Shown here piece after piece: positions 19,989 to 29,877 of a stretch of DNA of 39,176 nucleotides. The stretch comes from Actinomycetes bacterium (GTDB lineage: Bacteria > Actinomycetota > Actinomycetes > Mycobacteriales > Mycobacteriaceae). Each line of letters opens with the position of its first letter. Within the stretch, counting starts at the first letter, position 1. The stretch lies in NCBI GenBank assembly GCA_021793835.1, contig JAJYRZ010000002.1:1-39176 (forward strand), in the 5' to 3' direction. The notes beneath the pieces are model-generated. The model was not told where the DNA came from and did no database searches. It saw only the letters and a program-made list of their open reading frames with translations. The position numbers and the translations under genes are program-made.

Positions 19989-20122
19989 GGGCGGCTCCTC
20001 ACCGGCTCGTCGACAGGCGGCGGTCCCGCCGATCCGCCCTCCACGGTACGTCGGGTGCGGCCGCGGCCCGGCCCGTCGCACACACCAGGAGACGCCGGGT
20101 GCGGACGCTGCTCGGCACTGGC

Positions 20123-20128
20123 TAGTCT
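20123..20128 (+). promoter_or_regulatory. Candidate leaderless -10 element for the SNF2 helicase gene
   Basis: TAGTCT is followed by GGAGGGC and the ATG at 20136. The GGAGG lies too close (3 bases) for a normal Shine-Dalgarno, while the hexamer is at the distance expected for transcription starting at the ATG. Confidence 0.45.
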
Positions 20129-20135
20129 GGAGGGC

Positions 20136-23100
20136 ATGCCTGCGCCGGTCATCCCCTGGGGTCCCAATCGCGCCCTGCTCCTGCGCGAACTGGGTGCACC
20201 CACGGTGGCCCGTGGCGAGCGCTACGCCGAGACCGGCATGGTCGTACAACTCTCCTTCGACGTCTCAGGCCTGCTGATCGAGGCCATCGTGCGCGGATCG
20301 GGGTCGAAGACCTACCAGACGACCGTCTATCTCGACATCAAGCGCGGGCGTCATGCGATGTTCGAGATGAGTTCGTGCTCCTGCCCCGTCGGGGTGAACT
20401 GCAAGCACGGGGTGGCCGCACTGCGCACCGCGATCGACAAGCGCGAACGCGGCGAGCTGTCGGAGTCCACCGGCACCTCCTGGCAGGCGGTGCTCGCCCT
20501 GGCCCTGCCCGACGAGCCGGTGGTGGAGAAGCTGCCGCTGGCCGTGCAACTGTCCACCGGCGGCGGGGAGGACACCGGGGTGCGCTACCTGCACGCCCGC
20601 ATCGTCCGGCCCGGGGTGCGCGGCTGGGTCAACGACGGACTGACCTGGTCGGCGATCGGCACCACCTCCACCCCGATCATCGACGACCACCGCGACCTGC
20701 TCGCCGAGATCTACGCCCTGTACGAGTCCGGAGCCCGGCGCGCCCGCTACGGCCACGGGCCCGGCTCGGTCAAGGACATCGACCTGACCACGGTGCACAG
20801 TCCGCGGCTGTGGCATCTGCTGGCGCGTGCCGACCAGGCCGGGGTGGAGCTGGTGCACACCTCGCGCCGGCTCGGCCGGCTCGAAGCCCCCGCACCGGCG
20901 CGGCTGAGCACCGCCATCGAGCGCACCGATGCGGGCCTGTCGATCGTGCCGCAGCTGGTCTTGGACGGAGTACAGGTCGACCCGGCCGATCTGGGCTATC
21001 TGGGCAGCCCGGTGCACGGGGTGTTCGCCGTCGACGGCAAGACCGGGCGGATCCGCCTCGGCGAGCTCGATCGGCCGTTCCCGCGCTCGATGCTGCCGCT
21101 GCTCCAGCACGTCGACCCGGTCGTGGTGCCCGAGGGCGACGAGCAGACCTTCACCGAGACCTATCTGCCGCGGCTGCACCGGGCCGCCGACATCGAATCC
21201 CCCGACGGTTCCTACACCCCGCCGGAGGTCAGCGGTCCGGTGCTGCGGCTGACGGCCGATTACGGCCGGGCGCACCGGCTCGACCTGTCGTGGTCGTGGA
21301 TCTACCGGATCGGCGAGCACGAGCGGGTCCATCCGCTGCACACGAGCGAGGCCGTGCCCGGCGGGCACCGCGACGTCGCCGGGGAGGCCGCGGTGCTCGA
21401 GCAGCTGGATCTGCCGCTGACCGACTTCGGGCTCACCGGCGCCGACGGCACGCTCGCCCCGCACGTCCGACTCGACGGGCTGGACACCATGCGCGCCACG
21501 GTCGAGCTGCTGCCGCTGCTGCGTGGCCGCGAGGACGTCGAACTGCTGGTGCGCGGCACGGTCGCCGACTACCGGGAGGCCGGCGATCAGGTGCGCATCG
21601 GGGTGGGCACCTCGGGCGGCGACGACGAGGCCGAGCGCACCGACTGGTTCGAGCTGCAGATCTCCGTCTCGGTCGGCGAGCAGGAGGTGCCGCTGCCGAC
21701 GATCCTGTCGGCGATGGCGCGCGACGCCGGCCATCTGCTGCTCGACGACGGCGCCTATCTCTCGCTGGACAAGCCCGAACTGGTGACCCTGCGCCGGCTG
21801 GTCGACGAGGCGCGCGCGATGGCCGACTCTGCCGACACCGCCGGGGCCGGGCTGCAGATCAGCCGCTTCCAGGCCGGGCTGTGGGAGGAGCTGGCCGCGC
21901 TCGGGGTGGTCGAACATCAGGCGGCGGCCTGGCAGGCGCAGGTGCGCGGGCTGCTCGGCGCCCAGCCGCTCGAGGACGTGCCGGTGCCGCGCGGGATGCA
22001 GGCCGCGCTGCGCCCCTATCAGGTCGAGGGTTTCCACTGGCTGGCGTTTCTGTGGCGCCACCGGCTCGGCGGCATCCTCGCCGACGACATGGGCCTGGGC
22101 AAGACGCTGCAGACCCTGGCGCTGATCGCGCACACCCGCGAATCGGAGGTCGACGCCAGTACCGATCCGTTCCTGATCCTCGCCCCGACCTCGGTGGTGT
22201 CGAACTGGGCGGTCGAGGCGGCCCGGTTCACCCCGGGGCTGAAGGTCGTGGTGATCACCGAGACCTCCGCCAAGTCGGGCCGTTCGCTGGCCGGCCAGTG
22301 CGCCGGCGCCGACCTGGTGATCACCTCCTACACCCTGTTCCGCCTGGACTACGACGCCTACGAGCAGGTCCCGTGGGCGGGGCTGGTGCTCGACGAGGCG
22401 CAGTTCGCCAAGAACCACGAGTCGAAGCTCTACCACTACGCCCGGCGCCTGCCGGCCCGGTTCACGCTCGCCATCACCGGCACCCCGCTGGAGAACAACC
22501 TGATGGAGCTGTGGGCGCTGCTGTCGATCACCGCGCCGGGGCTGTTCCCGCAGCCGGTGGGGTTCACCGAGCTGTATCAGCGCCCCATCGAGCGGGACGG
22601 CGACACCGAGGCGCTGATGCGGCTGCGCCGCCGCATCCGTCCGCTGGTGCTGCGCCGGACCAAGGAGCAGGTGGTCTCCGATCTGCCGGAGAAGACCGAG
22701 CAGGTGCTCGAGGTGACCCTGCACCCGGAGCATCGGGCGCTGTACGACACCCGGCTCAAGCGCGAGCAGCAGAAGATCCTGGGGCTGATCGACGATCTGG
22801 GCCGCAACCGGTTCACCATCTTGCAGTCGCTGACCACCCTGCGGCAGATGTCGCTGCATCCGGGCCTTATCGATCCGGCGCACCACGATGTGGCGGCCGC
22901 GAAGATCGACGCGCTGATCGAGCATCTGGCCGAGGTGATCGCCGGCGGCCACCGGGCACTGGTGTTCAGCCAGTTCACCGGTTTCCTGTCGCTGGTGCGC
23001 GAGCGGCTGATCGCCGAGGGCATCGAATTCGCCTACCTGGACGGTTCGACCCGTGACCGCGGCACCGTGATCGAGGGATTCAAGTCGGGCACCGCACCGG

Positions 23101-23405
23101 TGTTCCTGATCAGCCTGAAGTCCGGCGGGTTCGGGCTGAACCTGACCGAGGCCGATTACGCGTTCATCCTCGACCCGTGGTGGAACCCGGCCACCGAGGC
23201 CCAGGCGATCGACCGGGCGCACCGGATCGGTCAGACCCGGCCGGTGATGGTCTACCGGCTCATCGCCGCCGACACCATCGAGGACAAGGTGATGGCGCTG
23301 AAGGAACGCAAGTTCGCGCTGTTCTCCTCGGTGTTCGACGACGACGGCGGGGCCCTGTCGGCGGCGCTGGACGCCGAGGACATCCGCGCCCTGCTCGACG
23401 GGTAG
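20136..23405 (+). CDS. SWIM zinc-finger SNF2-family DEAD/DEAH helicase
   Basis: A 1089-residue protein. A SWIM zinc finger CxCx5CxH uses C81, C83, C89 and H91 near the N-terminus. A long middle region (about 130-600) is typical of bacterial SNF2 proteins and is not recognisable by motif. The SNF2 ATPase follows: Walker A DDMGLGKT (650-657), [12 protein letters not shown] box (753-756) and TGTPLENN; then the helicase C-terminal lobe with [31 protein letters not shown] and [10 protein letters not shown]. Such proteins translocate on double-stranded DNA and may remodel nucleoprotein; the SWIM finger suggests DNA or protein binding. It is not in the M. tuberculosis segment as I recall it. It diverges from phoH2 and ends at a strong hairpin facing glyA. 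I see no methylase or other defence gene beside it. Confidence 0.92.
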   Translation: MPAPVIPWGPNRALLLRELGAPTVARGERYAETGMVVQLSFDVSGLLIEAIVRGSGSKTYQTTVYLDIKRGRHAMFEMSSCSCPVGVNCKHGVAALRTAIDKRERGELSESTGTSWQAVLALALPDEPVVEKLPLAVQLSTGGGEDTGVRYLHARIVRPGVRGWVNDGLTWSAIGTTSTPIIDDHRDLLAEIYALYESGARRARYGHGPGSVKDIDLTTVHSPRLWHLLARADQAGVELVHTSRRLGRLEAPAPARLSTAIERTDAGLSIVPQLVLDGVQVDPADLGYLGSPVHGVFAVDGKTGRIRLGELDRPFPRSMLPLLQHVDPVVVPEGDEQTFTETYLPRLHRAADIESPDGSYTPPEVSGPVLRLTADYGRAHRLDLSWSWIYRIGEHERVHPLHTSEAVPGGHRDVAGEAAVLEQLDLPLTDFGLTGADGTLAPHVRLDGLDTMRATVELLPLLRGREDVELLVRGTVADYREAGDQVRIGVGTSGGDDEAERTDWFELQISVSVGEQEVPLPTILSAMARDAGHLLLDDGAYLSLDKPELVTLRRLVDEARAMADSADTAGAGLQISRFQAGLWEELAALGVVEHQAAAWQAQVRGLLGAQPLEDVPVPRGMQAALRPYQVEGFHWLAFLWRHRLGGILADDMGLGKTLQTLALIAHTRESEVDASTDPFLILAPTSVVSNWAVEAARFTPGLKVVVITETSAKSGRSLAGQCAGADLVITSYTLFRLDYDAYEQVPWAGLVLDEAQFAKNHESKLYHYARRLPARFTLAITGTPLENNLMELWALLSITAPGLFPQPVGFTELYQRPIERDGDTEALMRLRRRIRPLVLRRTKEQVVSDLPEKTEQVLEVTLHPEHRALYDTRLKREQQKILGLIDDLGRNRFTILQSLTTLRQMSLHPGLIDPAHHDVAAAKIDALIEHLAEVIAGGHRALVFSQFTGFLSLVRERLIAEGIEFAYLDGSTRDRGTVIEGFKSGTAPVFLISLKSGGFGLNLTEADYAFILDPWWNPATEAQAIDRAHRIGQTRPVMVYRLIAADTIEDKVMALKERKFALFSSVFDDDGGALSAALDAEDIRALLDG

Positions 23406-23495
23406 CCACGCCCGCAGGAAACCGGTCCCGGGCCGGGCCGCACCCCCCGTGCGCGGCGCCCGTATCCGGCGCTCGGCACGTACCCCCTGAAGACA

Positions 23496-23534
23496 CCGCA
23501 CCCCCGGCCGGTGCGTACCGGTCCGGGGGTGCGG
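23496..23534. terminator. Strong bidirectional terminator between SNF2 gene and glyA
   Basis: A 12-bp GC stem (23496-23507 with 23523-23534) continues into a second 5-bp stem (CCGGT/ACCGG) with one bulged T and a GCGT loop. It lies about midway between the convergent stop codons at 23405 and 23557. Both strands would give the same hairpin; no T-tract is present. Confidence 0.72.
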
Positions 23535-23556
23535 GAGAGATCTGCCCGTGCGCAGG

Positions 23557-24864
<1,308 letters not shown>

Positions 24865-24929
24865 CTGGCGTTCTCCCTGGTCGAGATGGTTGGGCGGACT
24901 CGAAGCCCGATTCTACGAGGCGCGCGCGG

Positions 24930-26189
24930 TCACCGCGCCCCCGGTGTCCCCGCGCCGCCCGCATCGGCGGTGGCCAGTTCGGCGCGCAGCGCCGCGGGGA
25001 TGAGCGGTTCGTCGAGCAACCGGCCGAACCGGCCGATCGTGTCGCCACCCGGGACGTCGGCGGTGAGCCAGGTGCCCAGCAGCCGGTAGCCCTCGACATA
25101 GGTGGAGATGTAGGCCCGCCACAGCGGGGAGGTGAGGAAGCGCAGCGAATGGCGCGCCCGCTCCGGACTCATCAGCGCCCACCGCTGCAGATGCGCGGCC
25201 GCGGTGTCGGCGCCGGAGCCCCGGTCGTGCAGCAGCAGGGCCGCGTCCTGGCGCACCGCGGCCAGCCCGGCCCGGGCGGCGGCGACCTGCTCGGCCACCG
25301 CCCCGTCGAACCGCAACCCCAGATCGGCGTAGATCTCCTGCGCCCAGGCGCCCCAGCCCGGCCCGACGATCGTCTCCAGCGCCAGATCGGCCAGCCCCTC
25401 GGCCATCAGGCACTGCGGGGTGTTGACCAGAAACAGGGTGTGTTCGATCTGCCCGGCGGCGACGATGCCCGCCTCCTTGCGGCAGTGCTCGGTGTGGTGG
25501 CCGGGATAGGACTCGTGGGCGATCAGGTGTGGCAGATCGTCGGCCGAGGTGGGCAGATCGGCGTTGATCGCCACCCGAGACCGGTAGTCGCCCTCGTAGT
25601 AGTTGAAGCCCGACCAGGGCTTGTCGGTGACGATCTAGTAGGTCACCGTCTCGGCCGCCGGCAGCGGAAACCGATCGCGCACCCGGTCGCGCAGCGCCGA
25701 GGAGAACGCCTCGACCGCCGCGGGCAGCTTCTCGGCCGGGATCACGGTGGCGCGTCGGTGCGCCTCGAGCCGCTCGGCCAGCGGGCCGCGCCCGGGCAGC
25801 GCCTCGGCCAGGCGCCGGTGCGCCTGTGCGTAGACCTGCGTGTCGCCCATGGCGATCTCGACGTCGAAGTAGGCGCGCACCTCGTCGACGAAACCGATGT
25901 CCTCGCCGGCGAAACGGCGGGCCGAACACTCCAGGGCCCGCAGGTGGGCGGCGAGGAACTCGCTGCGCGCCGCGGTCAGTGCGCCCGCGGTCGCCCCGCC
26001 GGCCCCGGCCAGCTCGGCGCGGAGCAGACGCGCCTCTTCGGCCAGGTCGGCCGGTACCGGCGCCGGTTCGTCATCGACCTGTCGGCGCAGGGCCGGATCC
26101 CCGGTGAACGCGTCGACGAATCCGGGTTCGATCCGGTCGAAGCGCAACCCGAGAAGCTGATAGCGGCGCAGCATGTCGGTAGGGTCCAC
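24930..26189 (-). pseudogene. DUF885-like putative metalloprotease, interrupted by an in-frame TAG
   Basis: One reading frame of about 419 sense codons is split by a TAG at 25635-25637. The N-terminal part (about 184 residues to ETVTY) has [21 protein letters not shown]; the C-terminal part continues in the same frame with [40 protein letters not shown] and [15 protein letters not shown]. The HESYPGHH and GLADLA elements match the DUF885 family, thought to be zinc peptidase-like. No frameshift is visible and both halves are intact, so one base change explains the break: GAG or CAG to TAG. The possible starts are GTG at 26189 (8 bases after TAGGGT), GTG at 26195 or ATG at 26174. Whether it is a recent pseudogene, a sequencing error or a read-through gene cannot be decided here. 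An internal start such as GTG or ATG near 25574 could still yield the C-terminal half. Confidence 0.82.
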
Positions 26190-26203
26190 AAGCACCGACC
26201 CTA
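26180..26203. promoter_or_regulatory. Inverted repeat over the start of the DUF885-like gene
   Basis: TAGGGTC (26180-26186) and GACCCTA (26197-26203) are perfect 7-bp arms with a 10-base spacer. The second arm, read on the minus strand, contains TAGGGT, a possible -10 element for the gene. A repressor site overlapping the promoter is possible; it may also be chance. Confidence 0.3.
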
Positions 26204-26336
26204 TCGCCCGGCGACCCGCGCCGACCCCGGTGCTCCGCCGATGATCCGGAAGGTGTTGACTGGCCCCCATGTACGGCGACCAATCCAGCCACCGTCGATG
26301 CGGCATGCCGCCCCACGGTGCCCGGCGGAGGCGACC

Positions 26337-27269
26337 GTGTCACGGATGAACGAACCGAGTCCGTACATCGAATTCGATCGCAAGAGCTGGCGGGCGCTGC
26401 GCATGTCGACCCCGCAGGTGCTCACCGAGGGCGATCTGGCCCGGCTGCGCGGCCTGGGCGAGCAGATCGACCTGAAAGAGGTCGCCGAGGTCTACCTGCC
26501 GCTGTCGCGTCTGATCCACCTGCAGGTCGCCGCCCGGCAGCGCCTGTTCGCCGCGACCGCGACCTTCCTGGGCGAGAAGCATCCCGAGCGGCAGGTGCCG
26601 TTCATCATCGGGGTCGCCGGCTCGGTGGCGGTGGGCAAGTCGACCACCGCGCGCGTGCTCCAGGCGCTGCTGTCGCGCTGGGACTCCCACCCGCGGGTGG
26701 ACCTGGTGACCACCGACGGCTTCCTGTATCCGTCGAAGGAGCTGCTGCGCCGCGGCATCATGCACCGCAAGGGCTTCCCCGAGAGCTACGACCGGCGCGC
26801 CCTGCTGCGCTTCGTCACCGAGGTCAAGTCCGGGGCCCGCGAGGTGCCGGCGCCGGTGTATTCGCACACCCTGTACGACATCGTGCCGAACGAGAAGCAG
26901 ATCGTGCGCCAGCCCGACATCCTGATCCTCGAGGGGCTCAACGTGCTGCAGACCGGTCCGCGGCTGATGGTCTCGGACCTGTTCGACTTCTCCATCTACG
27001 TCGACGCGCGCATCGAGACGATCGAGCGCTGGTACGTCAACCGGTTCCTGGCGCTGCGCTCGACCGCGTTCGCCGATCCCAAGGCGCACTTCCACCACTA
27101 CGCCGCGCTGTCCGACGAGCACGCCACGATCGCCGCCCAGGAGATCTGGCACAACACCAACCGGCCGAACCTGGTGGAGAACATCCTGCCCACCCGTCCG
27201 CGGGCGACCCTGGTGCTGCGCAAGGACGCCGACCACTCGATCAACCGGGTGCGGCTGCGCAAGCTCTGA
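26337..27269 (+). CDS. coaA: Type I pantothenate kinase
   Basis: CoaA phosphorylates pantothenate, the first and controlling step of coenzyme A synthesis. The protein has 310 residues. The P-loop [12 protein letters not shown] is at 92-103; [38 protein letters not shown] and the C-terminal HHYAALSD and [17 protein letters not shown] are family-typical. I choose the GTG at 26337: a GGAGG at 26327-26331 is 5 bases away, and the N-terminus [15 protein letters not shown] aligns with the M. tuberculosis CoaA start as I recall it; the ATG three codons later is too far from the ribosome site. It diverges from the broken DUF885-like gene and converges on the TetR gene. It is the last conserved gene before the accessory island. 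Confidence 0.97.
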   Translation: MSRMNEPSPYIEFDRKSWRALRMSTPQVLTEGDLARLRGLGEQIDLKEVAEVYLPLSRLIHLQVAARQRLFAATATFLGEKHPERQVPFIIGVAGSVAVGKSTTARVLQALLSRWDSHPRVDLVTTDGFLYPSKELLRRGIMHRKGFPESYDRRALLRFVTEVKSGAREVPAPVYSHTLYDIVPNEKQIVRQPDILILEGLNVLQTGPRLMVSDLFDFSIYVDARIETIERWYVNRFLALRSTAFADPKAHFHHYAALSDEHATIAAQEIWHNTNRPNLVENILPTRPRATLVLRKDADHSINRVRLRKL

Positions 27270-27272
27270 CCG

Positions 27273-27301
27273 GCCCGGGAGGTCGGCCTCGGCGGCCGGG
27301 C
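27273..27301. terminator. Nested hairpin between coaA and the TetR gene
   Basis: GCCCGG (27273-27278) pairs with CCGGGC (27296-27301), and inside it GAGG pairs with CCTC around TCGG. It fills the 39-base gap between convergent stop codons. No T-tract. Confidence 0.45.
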
Positions 27302-27308
27302 TCCGGGG

Positions 27309-27950
27309 TCAGTGCTCGGCGGTCGCGGGTGGAAGCAGCGCCGGGTACCAGATGTCGGTGAGCACCTCAGCGGCCAGGTCGTCCGGGGTCTGGATCGAGG
27401 ACTGGACAGCCCACCGGGTGAAGAACCTTTCGAGCTGGCTGACCAGAAGTTCGATGCGCAGCCGTGCCTCGTCCTCCCGTTCCGGGCCCCAGGAGGCCAG
27501 GTAAGCGGGCATCGCCGCGGGAAGTTCGCCGATCGCGCTGCGGGCGATGCGCCGGAACTCCGGCTCGAGCACCGAGGCCTCGTCCCAGGCCGGCAGCAGT
27601 GTCCGGTTGTCGGAGAACCACGCCAGTGCCCGCCGCACCCAGGCGACGAAGGCCTCGCGTTCACCGGTCTGCAGCACCCGGTCCAGATCGGCATAGACGG
27701 TCATGGCGCGCTGGTCCACGGTCTCCGCACCGATCTTGGCCAGCACCTCCATCTTGTTCGGGAAGTGCAGGTAGAACGTCGCGCGGCTGCAGCCGACCGT
27801 CGAAGTGATGTCGTCGATGGTCACCGCCGCGTAACCGTGCTCGACGAACAGGGAATGCGCGGTCTTCAAGATCCGGCGCCGGGTGGTCGCTTTCTGCTCC
27901 TCCCGCAGGGTCCTACGCACGCTCTCGGTGCCTGCGGCGTTGTCGTTCAC
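27309..27950 (-). CDS. TetR family transcriptional regulator
   Basis: A 213-residue regulator. The N-terminal DNA-binding domain reads TTRRRILKTAHSLFVEHGYAAVTIDDITSTVGCSRATFYLHFPNK (about residues 22-66 in pieces), the typical TetR helix-turn-helix. The C-terminal ligand-binding part has a conserved-looking LVSQLERFFTRWAV segment but no recognisable ligand class. The GTG at 27948-27950 follows AGGGA about 7 bases upstream. It lies on the same strand as the solute-binding protein gene but behind a strong hairpin, so it is likely transcribed separately. As the only regulator in the island it is the natural candidate to control the monooxygenase operon and the binding protein, with the ligand being the substrate or a pathway product. 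That is inference from context. Confidence 0.88.
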   Translation of the reverse strand: MNDNAAGTESVRRTLREEQKATTRRRILKTAHSLFVEHGYAAVTIDDITSTVGCSRATFYLHFPNKMEVLAKIGAETVDQRAMTVYADLDRVLQTGEREAFVAWVRRALAWFSDNRTLLPAWDEASVLEPEFRRIARSAIGELPAAMPAYLASWGPEREDEARLRIELLVSQLERFFTRWAVQSSIQTPDDLAAEVLTDIWYPALLPPATAEH

Positions 27951-28005
27951 CGTCTGTCCCTCCCCGTCATCGCCGGCCCGCGTTCTACCCACCGGAGACG
28001 AGACC

Positions 28006-28045
28006 GGTGGCCGGGGAGCTTCGTCACCGCTGCTCCCCGGCCACC
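28006..28045 (-). terminator. Strong hairpin terminator after the solute-binding protein gene
   Basis: A perfect 14-bp stem (GGTGGCCGGGGAGC with GCTCCCCGGCCACC) encloses a 12-base loop. It starts 24 bases past the stop codon of the solute-binding protein and lies upstream of the TetR start, so it should end the transporter transcript before tetR. The downstream minus-strand side has few T residues. Confidence 0.65.
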
Positions 28046-28068
28046 CGAGCTCTACCGAACGCCGGATC

Positions 28069-29703
28069 TCACCGACCACTCTTCCATGCCTCGCCGAACA
28101 GCAGGATCCCGTCAGAACTCGGGACGACACCGTGGACGTCCTGTGCCCACGGAATGAAGTACCGGCCGGCATCGACGACAGCCATCGGGGCGGTCTCGTC
28201 GACCACCTGTTGGATCTCATCGATGACTTCCTGCCGCTCGCCGGAATCGGACGCGGTCTGCAGACGGACGAGCAGATCGTCCATCTGCGGGTCTTCATAC
28301 CCGAGGACATTGGCTGTCGATTCCGAATGCAGGTTGCCGTACAGCCTGGTGAACGGCGATTCGTCGAGCACATTGAAGCCCGAGTAGGCCAGGTCGTAGT
28401 CGTGCTTGACGTACAGCGCATCGATCAGCGCATTGATGGTCGGCACATAGTCGATCTCCACGTCGAAGCCCACGGCATCGAGCATGGTCTGGAAGGCCAG
28501 TGCGTCATTCTGCACATCACCGAGTCCGACGAAGGTGAGCCGACCGTCGTAGCCGTCGGCTTTGGCCTCTTCGAGCAGTTCGCGCGCCCGGTCCGGGTCG
28601 TAACCGTCGGCGGCCACATCGCCGTGCCAGCGCGACCAGTCCTGGAACATCTCTGCCCCGGGCAGTCCGAGTCCCTCAGCGAACCGTTCGACGAAGTACT
28701 CCGGATCCGTGGCGGCGACGATCGCCTGGCGTACCCGCAGGTCCTCGCCGGGATGGCCGTCGCGATTGTTGATTATCCCTATTCCGCCCATCGACGCGCT
28801 GTAGACCAGGCCGGGCAATCCGTCATCGAGGGCCTCTCGCACGGTGTCCGGGTAGCGCAGATAGGCCACGTCCACCCCGCCGGTGCGCAGTGTGTCGAGT
28901 TTGGCGTGCTCGTTGACCATCGCGGGGAAGACCAGCCGGTCCAGGTGCGGCGAGCCGTTCCAGTAATCGGATCGGCCGGTGAGCACCAACTCCTCCTGTG
29001 GAGCGAAGGATTCGACGACGAACGGCCCCGCCCCGATCGGGGTGAACTCCCCGCCGGCGTCGGCCGTCGGGGCCACGATCATCCCCGGCCCGGTGGTCAG
29101 CAGGTTCGGGAACTCGTTCCACGACCGCTCCAGGGTGAACCGCACGGTTTGGTCATCGACCGCTTCGGTCTCGGCCACGCTCGCGGTCCACACCTGCGCG
29201 TGAGTACCGGACCGCTGGACGTATCGGTCGATGCTGGCCACCACAGCGTCCGCGTCGACCGCCGTACCGTCGGAGAACATCGCGTCCGGACGGAGCTCCA
29301 TCGTCCACACCGTGTCGTCGTCCGTGGAAGACAGGCCTTGGGCGAGTTGCGGGACGTACTCCTTGCTCTCGAGGTCGTAACGCATCAGCACGTCGTAGAT
29401 CGCGGCCATCTCCGAACCGCCGGTCGCTCCGCCGTCCTGCCCGTCCGCCGGATCGAGGGTGCCGACACCGTTGTAGGTGACGTAGGAGATCTCCCCGCCG
29501 GAGACCGGCTCACCAGGCTCCGACTGCTCCCCCACCACCTGGGTCGACAGGTCCGCGTACTCCGCCGCACCGCCACCTGTCCGTGAATCCGGTCCGCCCG
29601 ACCCACAGGCCGCCGCCGTCATCGCCGCCGCCGCGCCCAGCGCGACCAACGCCGCAGCCCTGCCTGCGCGTCTCCTCCTGTGTCTGTCGACCGTTCCACT
29701 CAT
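28069..29703 (-). CDS. ABC transporter substrate-binding lipoprotein (family 5, peptide/nickel type)
   Basis: A 544-residue extracytoplasmic binding protein. The N-terminus has positive residues (RHRRRRAGR), a hydrophobic stretch and a lipobox ending TAAAC, so it should be a lipoprotein processed by signal peptidase II. The mature protein has family-5 (OppA/DppA) features: TLDPADGQ, MRYDLESKEYVPQLAQGL, WTMELRPDAMFSDGTAVDADAVVASI and YDPDRARELLEEAK. The ATG at 29701-29703 follows GGAG about 6 bases upstream. No permease or ATPase gene lies nearby, so it must pair with a system encoded elsewhere or act as a sensor. Hand counts of three 60-base rows (28381-28560) give 57, 62 and 63% GC against 75 and 68% in two rows of the SNF2 gene (21001-21060, 22021-22080), which suggests foreign origin. 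Confidence 0.9.
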   Translation of the reverse strand: MSGTVDRHRRRRAGRAAALVALGAAAAMTAAACGSGGPDSRTGGGAAEYADLSTQVVGEQSEPGEPVSGGEISYVTYNGVGTLDPADGQDGGATGGSEMAAIYDVLMRYDLESKEYVPQLAQGLSSTDDDTVWTMELRPDAMFSDGTAVDADAVVASIDRYVQRSGTHAQVWTASVAETEAVDDQTVRFTLERSWNEFPNLLTTGPGMIVAPTADAGGEFTPIGAGPFVVESFAPQEELVLTGRSDYWNGSPHLDRLVFPAMVNEHAKLDTLRTGGVDVAYLRYPDTVREALDDGLPGLVYSASMGGIGIINNRDGHPGEDLRVRQAIVAATDPEYFVERFAEGLGLPGAEMFQDWSRWHGDVAADGYDPDRARELLEEAKADGYDGRLTFVGLGDVQNDALAFQTMLDAVGFDVEIDYVPTINALIDALYVKHDYDLAYSGFNVLDESPFTRLYGNLHSESTANVLGYEDPQMDDLLVRLQTASDSGERQEVIDEIQQVVDETAPMAVVDAGRYFIPWAQDVHGVVPSSDGILLFGEAWKSGR

Positions 29704-29742
29704 CTCGATCTCCGCCTTCCCTGTCGGCTGGCCGTCCTCGGT

Positions 29743-29761
29743 ACGGCGACCGATTCGCCGT
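29743..29761. promoter_or_regulatory. 19-bp inverted repeat in the divergent promoter region, candidate TetR operator
   Basis: ACGGCGA and TCGCCGT are perfect 7-bp arms around a 5-base centre (CCGAT). The site is 40 bases upstream of the solute-binding protein start and 44 bases before the -35 of the monooxygenase promoter. Size and symmetry suit a TetR dimer site, and the only TetR gene of the island is adjacent. No second copy was found upstream of the TetR gene itself. Confidence 0.45.
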
Positions 29762-29804
29762 CCGTGGACACCCGCCACTTCGATTGGCCTGCCCGACTAC
29801 TCAC

Positions 29805-29832
29805 TTGACAGTGCGTCACCGAGCGGTTCAAT
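29805..29832 (+). promoter_or_regulatory. Sigma-70-type promoter of the monooxygenase operon
   Basis: A consensus -35 TTGACA (29805-29810), a 16-base spacer and TTCAAT (29827-29832, four of six matching TATAAT). Transcription would begin near 29839 and give a leader of about 40 bases with AGAGGTGGA before the ATG at 29878. Confidence 0.6.
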
Positions 29833-29877
29833 ATGACCTGCAACACACCGCAACTGCCAAGAGAGGTGGACCACTCC

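Noticed and set aside
19989-20135. phoAT-like antitoxin ORF upstream of phoH2
   Set aside because: The gap is 147 bases and shared with the divergent SNF2 start; I found no small ORF with a ribosome site overlapping phoH2.
20136-23405. SNF2 helicase as part of a DISARM-type defence island
   Set aside because: No DNA methylase, phospholipase D or DrmA/B-like genes are near; the neighbours are housekeeping genes.
20265-23501. 1078-codon minus-strand open frame
   Set aside because: It runs exactly antisense to the SNF2 helicase, is rich in Gln, Gly, Arg and Val, and matches no family I know.
24865-24929. Possible glycine riboswitch before glyA
   Set aside because: The gap is only 65 bases and shows none of the double aptamer structure.
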